A stretch of 32,227 nt of DNA from Bacteroidota bacterium (lineage in GTDB: Bacteria; Bacteroidota; Bacteroidia; Bacteroidales; UBA6013), in NCBI GenBank assembly GCA_020048645.1, contig JAIFMG010000140.1:1-32227 (forward strand), written 5' to 3'. The notes below the pieces were generated by a model. That model did not search any database and was not told where the DNA came from. It was given only the letters and a program-made list of their open reading frames with translations. The translations under genes were made by a program, and so were the position numbers. Numbering within the stretch: position 1 is the stretch's first letter; each line of letters starts with the position of its first letter. Below, one piece after another: positions 19,001-27,800 of this stretch.

Positions 19001-21705
19001 CTGGCGGCGACGCCTACGCCTTCGACGGGGTCAACGACTTCCTTGAGATGGACGCCTTCGACCTGGCCTTCACCGGCGAGCAGGACTTCACCCTGGAGTT
19101 CTGGTTCAAGGCCGATGCCCCCGGCGCGCAGACCTTCCTCTCGAACGGGGCCGGGACGGCCGCCGACCAGAACGCCCTGGGCTGGACCATCGCCTCCGAC
19201 GCGGCCGGGCAGATCTGGGTACACAGCGGAGGCAAGAGCTTCAAGGCCGCCGACGCCGGCGCCTTCGACGGAGCCTGGCACCACTTCGCCCTGGTCATGA
19301 ACCGCCGCACCGTGCTCACGAGCTACCTCGACGGCGCGCTGCGCTACACCTCGCCCGCGGGCGAGTGGGGCGACTTCGGCGGCTCCAAGCTCTATGCCGG
19401 CGCGCGCATGAACTACGGCGCCTCCAGCTACTTCCAGGACCAGTTCCTCAATGGCATGATGGATGAGATCCGGGTCTGGAACCTGGCCAAGAAGGCCGAC
19501 CAGATCCTGGCCAACATCAACAGCCGGCAGACCACCGACATGCCCGGGCTGCTGGCCTACCTGCCTTTCGAGAGCTACCAGGTGGTCATGGGCGTGCCCA
19601 TCCTGACGCCGTCCATCGCGGACGCCTCGGCCACGCCGCACATGGTGCAGTCGTTCGGGGGAGCCTTCTTCGCCGGACAAAGCCCTGCCATCAAGCTCAC
19701 GCGGCCCGTCAGCAAGGTCAACTTCGAGTGGGTCTCCAACGGAGACCGCATCGTGCTGATGCTCAACGATCCGCCCAGCCGCATCGAGAACTGCATCCTG
19801 GACATCACCGTCCAGAACGTCCGAGACCTCAACGGCAACCGGATGCAGTCGCCCGTTACCTGGAGCGTTTACGTGAAGATGAACCAGGTTACCTGGAAGG
19901 AGGAGCGCTTCGTCATCGAGAAGCCGCTCTACGAGCCTTACACCTTCATGGCCACCATCCAGAACTCCAGCGGGCAGTACCAGAACTTCACCGTCGGCAA
20001 CCTGCCGCCCTGGCTCACCGCCTCGCCCAGCTCGGGCACCCTGGCGCCCCTGACCACGCGTCCGGTTACCTTCACCATCAGCCCCGGCATCAACACCGGA
20101 TACTACTCCGAGGAGCTCTACCTGACCACTGACTTCGGCTTCGACGAGAAGCTGGCCTTGAGCGTGCGGGTGTTCGACCAGGAGCCCGACTGGACCGTGG
20201 ACGGCAGCGCCTTCCAGTACTCGATGAACATCATCGGCAACGTCCGCATCAACGGCGTGTTCTCGACCGACCGCTACGACCGCCTGGCCGCCTTCGTGGG
20301 CGACGAGTGCCGCGGCGTGGCCTACCTCGACTACATCGCCGCCTACGACCAGTACCAGGTCTTCATGCCCATCTTCAGCAACCAGCTCTCGGGCGAGCAC
20401 CTGACCTTCAAGGTCTGGGACGCCTCGCAGGCCACGGTGCATGAGGGCGTGGTGCCCGAGCTCGACTTCGAGGCCAACGGCGTGCTGGGCACTCCCGCGG
20501 CGCCCATCGTCTTCGACGCCACCGACCGCGTGCTGCAAAGCGTCAGCCTGGCCCGCGGCTGGAACTGGGTCTCATTCAACCTCGACGCCCCCGAGCTGGC
20601 CGACCTCAACCAGGTCTTCGCCCCGCTGGCTCCCCAGCAGGGAGACATCATCAAGTCCGCCAACGCCTACGACCAGTTCGTGCCCAACCTCGGTTGGATG
20701 GGAACCATCAGCGCGACCGGCGGTCTCCAGACCGAGCAGATGTACAAGCTCCGCCTCAGCTCCGCCGACACCCTCAGCTATGCCGGACAGGTCCTCGACC
20801 CCCGGCAGGTCAGCATCCCCGTGGTGCCCGGCTGGAACTGGATCGGCTTCGTCCCCAGGGTCAACATCAACCTCTCCGAGGCCATGGCCCTGGCGCCGCT
20901 TTCCACGGGCAACGTCATCAAGAGCCAGAACGCCTTCGCCATTTTCGATGCCAACATCGGATGGATAGGCAGCCTGAAGTTCTTGCAGCCCGGAAAAGGC
21001 TACATGCTCAGCCTCAGCCAGTCCGGCGCGTTCACCTACCCCGAGTTCGGAGTCAACGGAAAGGCCCTGGCCGACACGGCGCAGTTCGCCTGCCCCGGCT
21101 ACCAGCCCACCGACTACCAGTACAACATGAGCGTCCTGGCCGTGGTGGAGATGCCCGACCAGCAGCAGCTTGGCGAGAACTACTGGATCCAAGGCTGGAC
21201 CGAGAACGGCTGCCAAGCCCTCGGCGAGCCTGTCTATTCCGAGACCCAGGGCAGGATGCTCTACTTCCTGACCGTGAGCGGGAACACCCAAGGCGAGCGC
21301 TTCCACTTCCAGGCCGTCCACAACGAGACCGGGGCGACCATCGCCTTCAGCCAGACCCTCGACTTCGTGGCCGATGGCCAAGTCGGCGACCTCGACGCGC
21401 CCTTCGTCTTCACGCCCGAGAACGCCGTTACCGCTGTCGAGGACCTCGACGGGCTGCCCTTCCAGGCCCGGTGCTTCCCCAACCCCTTCTCCGACGAGCT
21501 TACCCTCAGCCTCTACTCGCCTGTCCGCCAAGATGTGCAAGTGGTCGTTACCAATGCCCTGGGCCAGATCTTCATGCAGTCGCGTGAGTCGGTCTTCGGC
21601 AACGCCTTGGTCCGACTGCCCACCCAGTTGGCGCCGGGGGTCTATTGGGTGCGGGTGCTCAATGCCACCGAAAGTTTCGCGATACCCGTTGTGAAGGTGG
21701 ATTGA
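13051..21705 (+). CDS. Giant secreted multidomain LamG protein with T9SS type A sorting tail
   Basis: 2884 aa. Signal peptide 1-20 (cut near ARA-Q). A fibronectin-like stretch lies near 88-170 and a first LamG/concanavalin-like domain at about 205-415. Carboxypeptidase-regulatory-like segments lie near 490-600. A Ser/Thr-rich central region spans about 950-1340. An SbsA-type Ig-like half begins at about 1735 (GILTPDDEIMITFNEP) and is interrupted by two LamG domains (about 1777-1980 and 1988-2175). A BACON-like domain (LPPWLTASPSSGTL) lies at about 2281-2378. A module shared with the next gene occurs at 2380-2490 and again at 2681-2790, flanking two GWNW repeats (about 2502-2667). The end (2794-2884: FPNPFSDELTLSL, then ALGQIF, then LAPGVYWVRV) is a type A T9SS sorting domain, removed on export. 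Probable role: surface or secreted binding and adhesion. No catalytic site was identified. A strong terminator follows. Confidence 0.85.
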   Translation: MKKQLIILILMAAWAGARAQSRMPENVSTAGGWYNASDGNFYSVGIDASALGTTYHTTNDGNFIRAGFPFEAVYLPVVFDPFVKSSKGYYPDYVELAWEIHNLEDRIDRFRIYRKPVGSPADSILVATIGGEQRIWQDQFAQGNVLYKYTIQADGISDARVPGITYVEALGFRVPFGIITGHIEYEGGVAVEGVRVTAQSSSSTLGASLYFDGDDYGTVRNVPALRGASGQVAVEAWVALDASHMGDADLFSLTEGTGGYGLSYEAGKLAFWLNGGSQKVVNSSAEDLVPGSFVHVCGSYDGDTLALFVNGERVAYELFPGVAIGHVEQNLSVAARREGVNLSRYFKGHLDELRVWDRARSPLEVKRDFSRYLGQDEPGLVAYWRVNENFGHYTYDFSRGAYDFNRNDLRLYGASWTNTFFPTFEQLGFAGVTDKDGDYIISNIAYRGTGENFLITPSLGVHSFRPGNRTLYIGNSSSILNGIDFTDISSFRVTGTVRYENSSCYAKDVFLQVDGQIVVRDGLPVRTDANGFFDMNVPIGHHKVSVYMPGHQFENPTFPPVGTFDFQEPLSGLEFIDVTRYTVIGRVVGGTVESSKKLGFDLSVNNIGQAELKFVTEQGGGCYEEYALTDPASGEYEISLPPMRYIVSDRNGAYAPLLNNPSATFTPFNVLDLSLNLPEQTDTSHIWQEQVATVEINGNTRLADVTTPSVRQQGIPVVMDDQGNASFHFQDQLYRFYVGQEPYSEFQEIMRVRTGIDTVRYHAVSSYVYRNQPELLVMGKDGQPLIGDRVLRFMDSDSPVSFDLVNNPFAYPIFSKHNRYEVKMEVLESFTNYDQVPPVVSSEHVRGARIVWINNLASNPAREFVISGGDTVVGFTAGSPNFLANSITPAHSYTKAMEVTAISGSQVSTWLPNPTDGGFFRGYVLGTQLMEGMDFVSEGPQVVSHILRDPPGSGSYTSWEQGTTKSTSYSTSFTGGLSGQLQKQIALGTKFTLGLGMSTPTELENTLTFTAKSSIKVGHTTGFTKEETANVAIQTDANPELVGSASDLFIGQSLNFIFGLSDELRLLNPIEAMNPNVPTLGTFNNGYTIGVVPSFEGAIAPDSTHFVYSQDHIENYLIPQIVELRNAQLFGNPHYTVHFTDADDPRFGTCNDDPLWGAQRQKTLWPSAETSDNPLYNDYTGPSYTYAPGMPGFSGTWARDEVRHYNQQIRLWREALARNEQEKVEANQFDKNHSFDAGPTLTYSTASTTTDSRVLKASIDLSLEAKLKLGGKVGGTGVEVEQSLEISFNMESEIGTSTSTTTSTAYTLNDPDQGDYFTINVYRPPHSSDGPIFRLMGGRSMCPYEGEEEPRYYVNKDFKITDSNLPEILDLISRYVMTQAVWDATMMPLYNKPWWDSVLGGMLNNNYATPGAFRDAIKERAELFEGFFQDEEGEWKNSKVYYPDLVRVQDICELVAGYALGDSPVLSQGTIQREVPTLAVEPAEVFDVPDNAAAFYNLQLGNRSGSGDVMWYQIRAVDNTNPDGALLTVDGEVLLTPLTFEVPAGQTVVKTLSIQMTRPDVFDYDSIGIMIFSPCDWAFHTNGRPFTIGDTVWVSAHFVPSCTDVELRAPLDQFLVNYNSQNDEGEYFVGSMISGYDANNATLERIQLQYKPTSQSTWIGLQNWWKDPVGILPGSPDLPLLGSQLPFSWNVSQLVDGQYNLRAMSYCSSAESGSEPLIGKFDRVNPRAFGSPQPASGILTPDDEIMITFNEPIFEGGLTFSNFDIRGILNGTELAHGASIHFDGTGSNYMVVPDGVNLVDKPFSIEIWARREGTGKQTLVAQGSTEQTGLWFGFDTDGRLMFQLAGQSMKTSIDPTAGDPSPVWHHYVVTYDKVNGVTQLFVDGSMLRNEVLTSDYEDFGRLLVGRSTFGEPFPFLGNAHELRVWTSTLTISKIVVNMNLLLSGLEKGLVGNWRMDEARGSLVQDYASSRTATLIDPSSWAVEPGGDAYAFDGVNDFLEMDAFDLAFTGEQDFTLEFWFKADAPGAQTFLSNGAGTAADQNALGWTIASDAAGQIWVHSGGKSFKAADAGAFDGAWHHFALVMNRRTVLTSYLDGALRYTSPAGEWGDFGGSKLYAGARMNYGASSYFQDQFLNGMMDEIRVWNLAKKADQILANINSRQTTDMPGLLAYLPFESYQVVMGVPILTPSIADASATPHMVQSFGGAFFAGQSPAIKLTRPVSKVNFEWVSNGDRIVLMLNDPPSRIENCILDITVQNVRDLNGNRMQSPVTWSVYVKMNQVTWKEERFVIEKPLYEPYTFMATIQNSSGQYQNFTVGNLPPWLTASPSSGTLAPLTTRPVTFTISPGINTGYYSEELYLTTDFGFDEKLALSVRVFDQEPDWTVDGSAFQYSMNIIGNVRINGVFSTDRYDRLAAFVGDECRGVAYLDYIAAYDQYQVFMPIFSNQLSGEHLTFKVWDASQATVHEGVVPELDFEANGVLGTPAAPIVFDATDRVLQSVSLARGWNWVSFNLDAPELADLNQVFAPLAPQQGDIIKSANAYDQFVPNLGWMGTISATGGLQTEQMYKLRLSSADTLSYAGQVLDPRQVSIPVVPGWNWIGFVPRVNINLSEAMALAPLSTGNVIKSQNAFAIFDANIGWIGSLKFLQPGKGYMLSLSQSGAFTYPEFGVNGKALADTAQFACPGYQPTDYQYNMSVLAVVEMPDQQQLGENYWIQGWTENGCQALGEPVYSETQGRMLYFLTVSGNTQGERFHFQAVHNETGATIAFSQTLDFVADGQVGDLDAPFVFTPENAVTAVEDLDGLPFQARCFPNPFSDELTLSLYSPVRQDVQVVVTNALGQIFMQSRESVFGNALVRLPTQLAPGVYWVRVLNATESFAIPVVKVD
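20188..20520 (+). other. Shared ~110-aa module, copy 1 (in 2884-aa protein)
   Basis: Residues 2380-2490, beginning DWTVDGSAFQYSMNIIG and containing AAFVGDECRGVA, then GEHLTFKVWDASQ, and ending in a PIVF strand. It is the same module as at 21091-21420 and at the start of the following gene. Probably an all-beta extracellular domain. Confidence 0.7.
20554..21050 (+). repeat. Two tandem GWNW-type repeats (within the 2884-aa CDS)
   Basis: Two copies about 90 residues apart start RGWNWVSFN (residue about 2502) and PGWNWIGFV (about 2594). Each is followed by a GDIIKSANAYDQF / GNVIKSQNAFAIF strand, then LGWMGTI / IGWIGSL. They lie between two copies of the shared module and show internal duplication. 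Confidence 0.75.
21091..21420 (+). other. Shared ~110-aa module, copy 2 (in 2884-aa protein)
   Basis: Residues about 2681-2790: YQYNMSVLAVVEMP, then a Cys-containing strand NGCQALGEP, then GRMLYFLTVSGNTQGERFHF and a final ADGQVGDLDAPFVF. It is more diverged than copy 1 but has the same order of landmarks, and sits directly before the T9SS tail. Confidence 0.6.
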
Positions 21706-21722
21706 TCCGCTTTCACGATTCC

Positions 21723-21757
21723 GTGGGCCGCCTCAAGCGCAGAGGCGGCCCACTTTA
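21723..21757 (+). terminator. Strong intrinsic terminator after the 2884-aa gene
   Basis: GTGGGCCGCCTC (21723-21734) pairs perfectly with GAGGCGGCCCAC (21742-21753) around a 7-nt loop, followed by TTTAAT. It is 18 nt after the stop codon and separates the two giant genes, so the second needs its own promoter or readthrough. Confidence 0.88.
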
Positions 21758-21867
21758 ATATGGCCTCTGCCAGTGGCTTGCCGCTGTGGCCGTCTCCGCC
21801 CTTCTCTTTTTCCTTGGGGGGAGGCCGAGGTCTTTTCACACTGTTTTTCTCTCTCAAAAAAAAGAAA

Positions 21868-24800
21868 ATGAAAAAAGTAGCGATCCTTCTGCTTTTGCTC
21901 TTCACAACGGGAACAAAGAGCACCTGGGCGGCTCCGCCCACCTGGACGGTGAACCCGTCCGGATTCCAGTACTCGATGGTGGTTACGGGAGCCTTGAACT
22001 TCTTCGCCGTCGAGAGCACTGACCCCAACGACATGATCGGCGCCTTCGTCGGAGGGCAATGCCGAGGCGTGGCCCGGCCGGTCTATTTTCCGGCCATTGA
22101 CAGGCACCTGGTCTTCTTCTACCTCTATGGCAACGCCATCACGGGCGATACGCTGAGCTTCCAGATGTATGACGCCTCCGCCGACCAGGTCTATGCCTTG
22201 AGCCAGCGGATTCCTTTCGTGGCCGACACCGAGATCGGCCTGCCCACCTTGCCTTATGTCTTCGGCTACCCCGAGCCGAGCGACCAGGCCGAGATGCTGG
22301 CCTTTTCTCTGGCCGAGCAGACGGGGCCTGCCCTGATCGACCCGCTGGCCCGCCTGGCCAGCATCCAGGTGCAGAAGGCCACGACCCTTTCGGCCCTGGT
22401 GGCGAGCTTCACCCTCTCGCCCTACGCCTCGGCCACCGTGGCCGGAACGCCGCAGGCCAGCGGAACCACGCCCAACAATTTCACCGACACCTTGGTTTAC
22501 ACGGTCTTGGCCCAAGATGGGCAGACCGAGCGCGATTGGCGGGTGGCCGTCAGCGTCGCGCCTTTCAGCAATGCCAACGACTTTCTCACCTTCGGATTCA
22601 ACGAGCAGACCGGCCCGGCGACCATCGACGCCCTGACGCGCACTGTCGAGGTCGAAGTGGCCAAAGGCACGGACCTCACGGCCCTGGTGGCCAGCTTCAC
22701 CCTTTCGCCCTTCGCCTCGGTGGCCGTGGGGGGCGTGCCGCAGGTCAGCGGCCTTACCGCCAACGAATTCAGCGCCCCGCTGGCCTACACGATCACGGCC
22801 GAGAACGGCGACGCGCAGGTCTGGCTCGTGGACGTCAGCCGAGTGCCTTTCAGCCCCGAGAACTCGTTCCTGGCCTTTTCGATGGCCGAGCAGACCGGGC
22901 CCGCGACCCTTTCGGAGGCCAGCTCGCGGGTGGACCTCGAAGTGGTCAAGGGAACCGACCTTTCCAACCTGGTGGCCAGCTTCACCCTCTCGGATTTCGC
23001 CTCGGCGCGGGTGGCCGCGGCGCCCCAGACCAGCGGCCTGACGGCCAACGACTTCAGCGCCCCGCTGGTTTACACCCTCGTGGCCGAGAACGGCGACACC
23101 CGCGACTGGGCCGTCAACATCACCCGCGTGCCTTTCAGCGACAAGACCGACCTGCTGGCCTTCTCCTTGCCCGAGCAGGTCGCGCCCGCCGCCATTGACA
23201 CCGTGGACGGCAGCCTCTACCTCGAGGTAGCCGTCGGCACCGACCTCACGGCCCTGGTGGCCCAGTTCACCCTGGCCGACTTCGCCTCGGCCTGGGTCGA
23301 TGGGCAGCTCCAGACCAGCGGCCTGACGGCCAACGACTTCAGCGCCCCCCTCGGGTTTGTCGTCCTGGCCGAGAACGGCCTCGACAGCCGCCTTTGGACC
23401 CTGACCGTCCGCGAGCAGAACGTCGCCCCGACCGAAATCGCCCTTTCCGCCAGCGGGCTCGACGAGAACAACGCCCCCGGCCAGGCCGTGGCCACGCTCT
23501 CGGCCACCGACGCCAACGCGGGCGAGACCTTCCAGTTCGAGCTGGTCTCCGGCACGGGAGGCGATGACAACTCGCGCTTCTTCATCGTGGGCGACCAGTT
23601 GTTGGCAGCGGCCAGCTTCGACCACGAGGCCGAGCAGGCGCTCTCGGTGCGCGTGCGCGCCACCGATTCCCGCGGATTGGCTTTCGCCAGGGCCTTGGCC
23701 CTGGAGGTGCGCGACCTGAACGATGTCGCGCCCGTGGTTACGCCCGTGGTCATCAACCTGCCCGAGGACCAGCCGCTGGGCGCCGTGGGCCAGGCCCTGG
23801 CCACCGACGCCGACCTCACGCCTGCCTTCGGGCCGCAGTCGTTCCTCATGCTCGGCGGGCTGGGCCACGAGAGCTTCACGCTGTATCCCTCGGGCCAGGT
23901 CAACCTGGTGCAGGCCCTCGACTACGAGACCCGGCGCCAGCACACCCTGCTGGTGGAGGCCTCCGACGGCGCCAACACCGGCACGGGCTGGGTTACGATC
24001 AACATCACCGACGTCAACGACGTGGCGCCCAGCCTGGCCGATCTGACGGTCTCCCTGGCCGAGACCAGCCCCGCGGGGAGCCTCGTGGCCTCGCTTTCGG
24101 CCAACGACCCCGACCTGAACTCCACGTTCAGCTACTCCATCGTGGCCGGGAACGGCCCCGGGATTTTCGCCCTCGACCCGCTTTCGGGCCAGGTCAGCCT
24201 CGCGGCCATGCTCGACTTCGAGACGGCCCCGCAGCATGTGCTGACCATCGAGGTCTCCGACGGCCTCAACACCAGCCAGGCCGAGCTGACGGTGCTGGTG
24301 GAAGACCTCAACGACGAGACGCCCGTGGCCCAGGATGCCACCTTCGCGTTCGACGAGGACCATCCGCTCAACACGCAGGTGGGCAGCGTTGTGGCCACCG
24401 ACGCCGACGCGGGCACCGAGCTGTTCTACTCGATCTTCTCGGGCAACCAGGCCGGGCGCTTCTACCTCAACCCCAACACCGGGGGCCTGTACCTGGTGGG
24501 CCTTGTCGATTTCGAGACGGCGCCCAGCTACACGCTGGTGGTGCGCGCCTCCGACGGCACTTTCTTCGACCATGCCACCATCACCCTCAACCTGCTTGAC
24601 GTCAACGACCTGGCGCCCACCATCAACCCGCAGAGCTTCAACCTGAGCGAGAGCCTGCCCCTGGCCCCCACGGGCAGCCTTGTCGTGGCCACTGACGCCG
24701 ACGCTTCGGCGGCCTTCCGCCAGCTCAGCTTTGCCCTCGTGGGCGGCGATGGGCACGAGGCTTTCAGCATCGACCCCGCCACGGGCGAGCTCGCCCTGGT

Positions 24801-27800
24801 GGCCCCGCTCGACCGCGAGAGCCGCGTCGTCCATACGCTCATCGTCCAGGTTTCGGACGGGGTGGGGCAGAGCTCGGCCGAGATCACGGTCAACGTGCTC
24901 GACGCCAACGACGTGGCGCCCACCGTGCCCGACCAGCTCTGGTCGGTGCTGGAGACCTTGCCCGTCAACGGCGAGCTGGGCCGGGTGGCCTATTCGGATC
25001 CGGACAGCCATAACTCTTTCAGCTTCAGCATCCTCTCGGGCAATGAGTCCGGCTTTTTCAGCATCAACCCCACCAGCGGGACCGTCCGGCTGGCCGCGAC
25101 CATCGACCACGAGAGCCAGGCCCAGCATGTGCTGCTGGTCCAGCTTTCGGATGGCGTCCAGACGGGGCAGGGGACCATCACCATCGAGGTGCTCGACGTT
25201 ACGGACGAGACGCCCGTGGTGGCTGACGAAACCTTCAGCATCTCCGAGAGCCTGGCCGTCAACAGCCCCGTGGGCCAGGTGCAGGCCACGGACACCGATC
25301 CCAGCTCGGTTTTCCAGTTCTCGATCTTCTCGGGCAACGAGGCCGGGCGCTTCCTGCTCAATGCCAACACGGGCGAGCTGTTCCTGATCGCTCCGCTCGA
25401 CCACGAGGCCGCTTCGAGCTACCGGCTGGTGGTGCGGGTCTCCGACGGCTTCAACATCGGCCAGGGCATCCTGGACATCGTGGTGGAGGACGCCAACGAC
25501 ATCGCGCCCGTGGTAACGGGGCCGGACCTTGAAATCTCCGAAGCCGCGCCCTTGGGCGGGGTGGGGCAGGTGCAGGCCTACGACCAGGACGCCTCGCCGC
25601 AGTTCCGGCAGTTCCAGTACGAGCTCCTGGGCGGACAGGGCAGCGAGCATTTCAGCGTCGATGCCGCCACGGGCGAGATCGCGCTGGTGCAGGCCCTCGA
25701 CTTCGAGACCCGCCAGGACCACTTCCTGCAAGTGCGCGTCAGCGATGGCGCGAACTCCGGAACCCGCGTCCTGACGGTGGTGGTGCTCGACGCCAACGAT
25801 GTCGCGCCCACGGCCGAGGACCAGGTGGTGGACCTCGCGGAGGACCGCACCCTGGGCACCCGCGTGGCCACCGTGGTGGGCCTCGACCCCGACACGCGGG
25901 GCCGCCTGAGCTACTCCATCGCGGCGGGCAACGATCCGGCCTTGTTCTCCATCAACCCGATTTCGGGAGCCTTGATGCTCGTGGCCTCGCCCGACTTCGA
26001 GCTCCAGGCCCAGCACGTGCTGACGATCGACCTCTTCGACGAGGTCAACACGGGCCAATGCACGCTGACGTTCAACATCCTGAACGTCAACGACGAGACG
26101 CCCGTGGTGGAGGCCGACACGGTCTTCCTGGCCGAGGACTGGGCCGTGGGCGCCTCGGTGGGCCATGTCGTGGCCGCCGACCCCGACGGGGCCACGAACT
26201 TCTTCTACTCCATCTTCACGGGCAACCTGGCCGGGCGCTTCACCATCGACCAGAACACGGGCGAGCTGTTCCTGGCCGCGCCGCTCGACCACGAGAGCGC
26301 TTCCCGCTTCCCGCTGGTGGTGGCCGCTTCGGATGGCATCTTCCAAGGCCGGGCCAGCTTCGTGGTGGAGGTGCTGGACGTCAACGACGAGGCGCCCGCG
26401 GTATCCGACCTGGCGCTCAGCCTTTCCGAGGCCACGGCGCCGGGCGTCGTCGGCCAGCTCCTGGCCACCGACCGCGACGCCAGCGCCGCCTTCCGCGTGT
26501 TCCAGTACGCGGCCACGGGCGGCGACACGGACTTCTTCGGCATCGACCCGAGCACGGGCCAGGTGCTGCTGCTCCAGCCGCTCGATTTCGAGACCCACAG
26601 CCAGCACAGCCTGCTGGTGGAGGTTTCCGACGGCACCAACGCCGGGACGGCCCGCGTCAGCATCGCCGTAACCGACGCCAACGACGTGGCCCCGACCGTC
26701 CCCGACGTGCAGGTGCTGGTGGCGGAAAACCTGCCCCTGAACGGACAGGTGGCGCTCATGCAGGCCACCGACCCCGACCTGGGCGGAGCCTTCCAGTTCA
26801 GCATCGCCAGCGGCAACCTGGACGGAAAGTTCTTCATCAACCAGGCCACGGGCGAGCTGCGCCTGGCCGATTGGCTCGACTACGAGACCCAGAGCCAGTA
26901 CGTGCTCCAGATCGAGGTCTTCGATGGCGCGCAGTCGGGCTTCGGCAGCCTGACCATCGACCTGGCCAACGTCAACGACGAGGCGCCGGTGGTCGAGGCG
27001 GAGACCTTCAGCGTGGCCGAGGACCTGGCCCCGCTCAGCCAGGTGGCCTTCATCAGCTTCACCGACGCCGACCTGATCACGGGCCACTCGTACTCGATCT
27101 TCTCGGGCAACGAGGCGGGCAAGTTCAGCATCAACCCCAACACGGGCATCCTGTTCCTGGCCTCGCCGCTCGACCACGAGACCTTCGACCGCTACAACCT
27201 GGTGGTGCGCGTCTCGGACGGCCTGCGCTTCGGCCAGAACAACCTGACCATCGTGGTGGAGGATGTGAACGACAACGCCCCGGCGGTCTTCCCGTCGAGC
27301 TTCAGCCTTTCGGAGGCCGCGGCCCTGGGCAACTTCGGGCAGGTGCTGGCTTCGGATGCCGACCTTTCGCCGGAGTTCCGGCAGTTCGAGTACAGCCTGG
27401 TGGGCGGGGTGGCCAGCGAGTTCTTCGCGGTGGATGCCGCGACGGGACAGATCGCGCTGGTGGCGCCCTTGGATTACGAGACCCGGACCGAGCACCGGCT
27501 CGACGTGGTGGTCTCCGATGGGCCCAACCAAGGCCAGGCCCGCCTGACGGTGCGGGTTACGGACGACAACGACGTGGCCCCGGAGGTCAACGACTTGCAG
27601 GTCAGCATCCGCGAGGACCTGGTGGTCAACGACTTCGTGGCCCAGGTCCGCTTCTTCGACCCCGACGAGTCGGGCGATTACGGCTACGCCATTCTGGCGG
27701 GCAACGAGGAGGGGCGCTTCAAGGTCAATCCGTCCAACGGAGTGGTCAGCATCGCCCTGCCTGTCGATTTCGAGACCCGCGCCCGCTACGACCTGACCGT

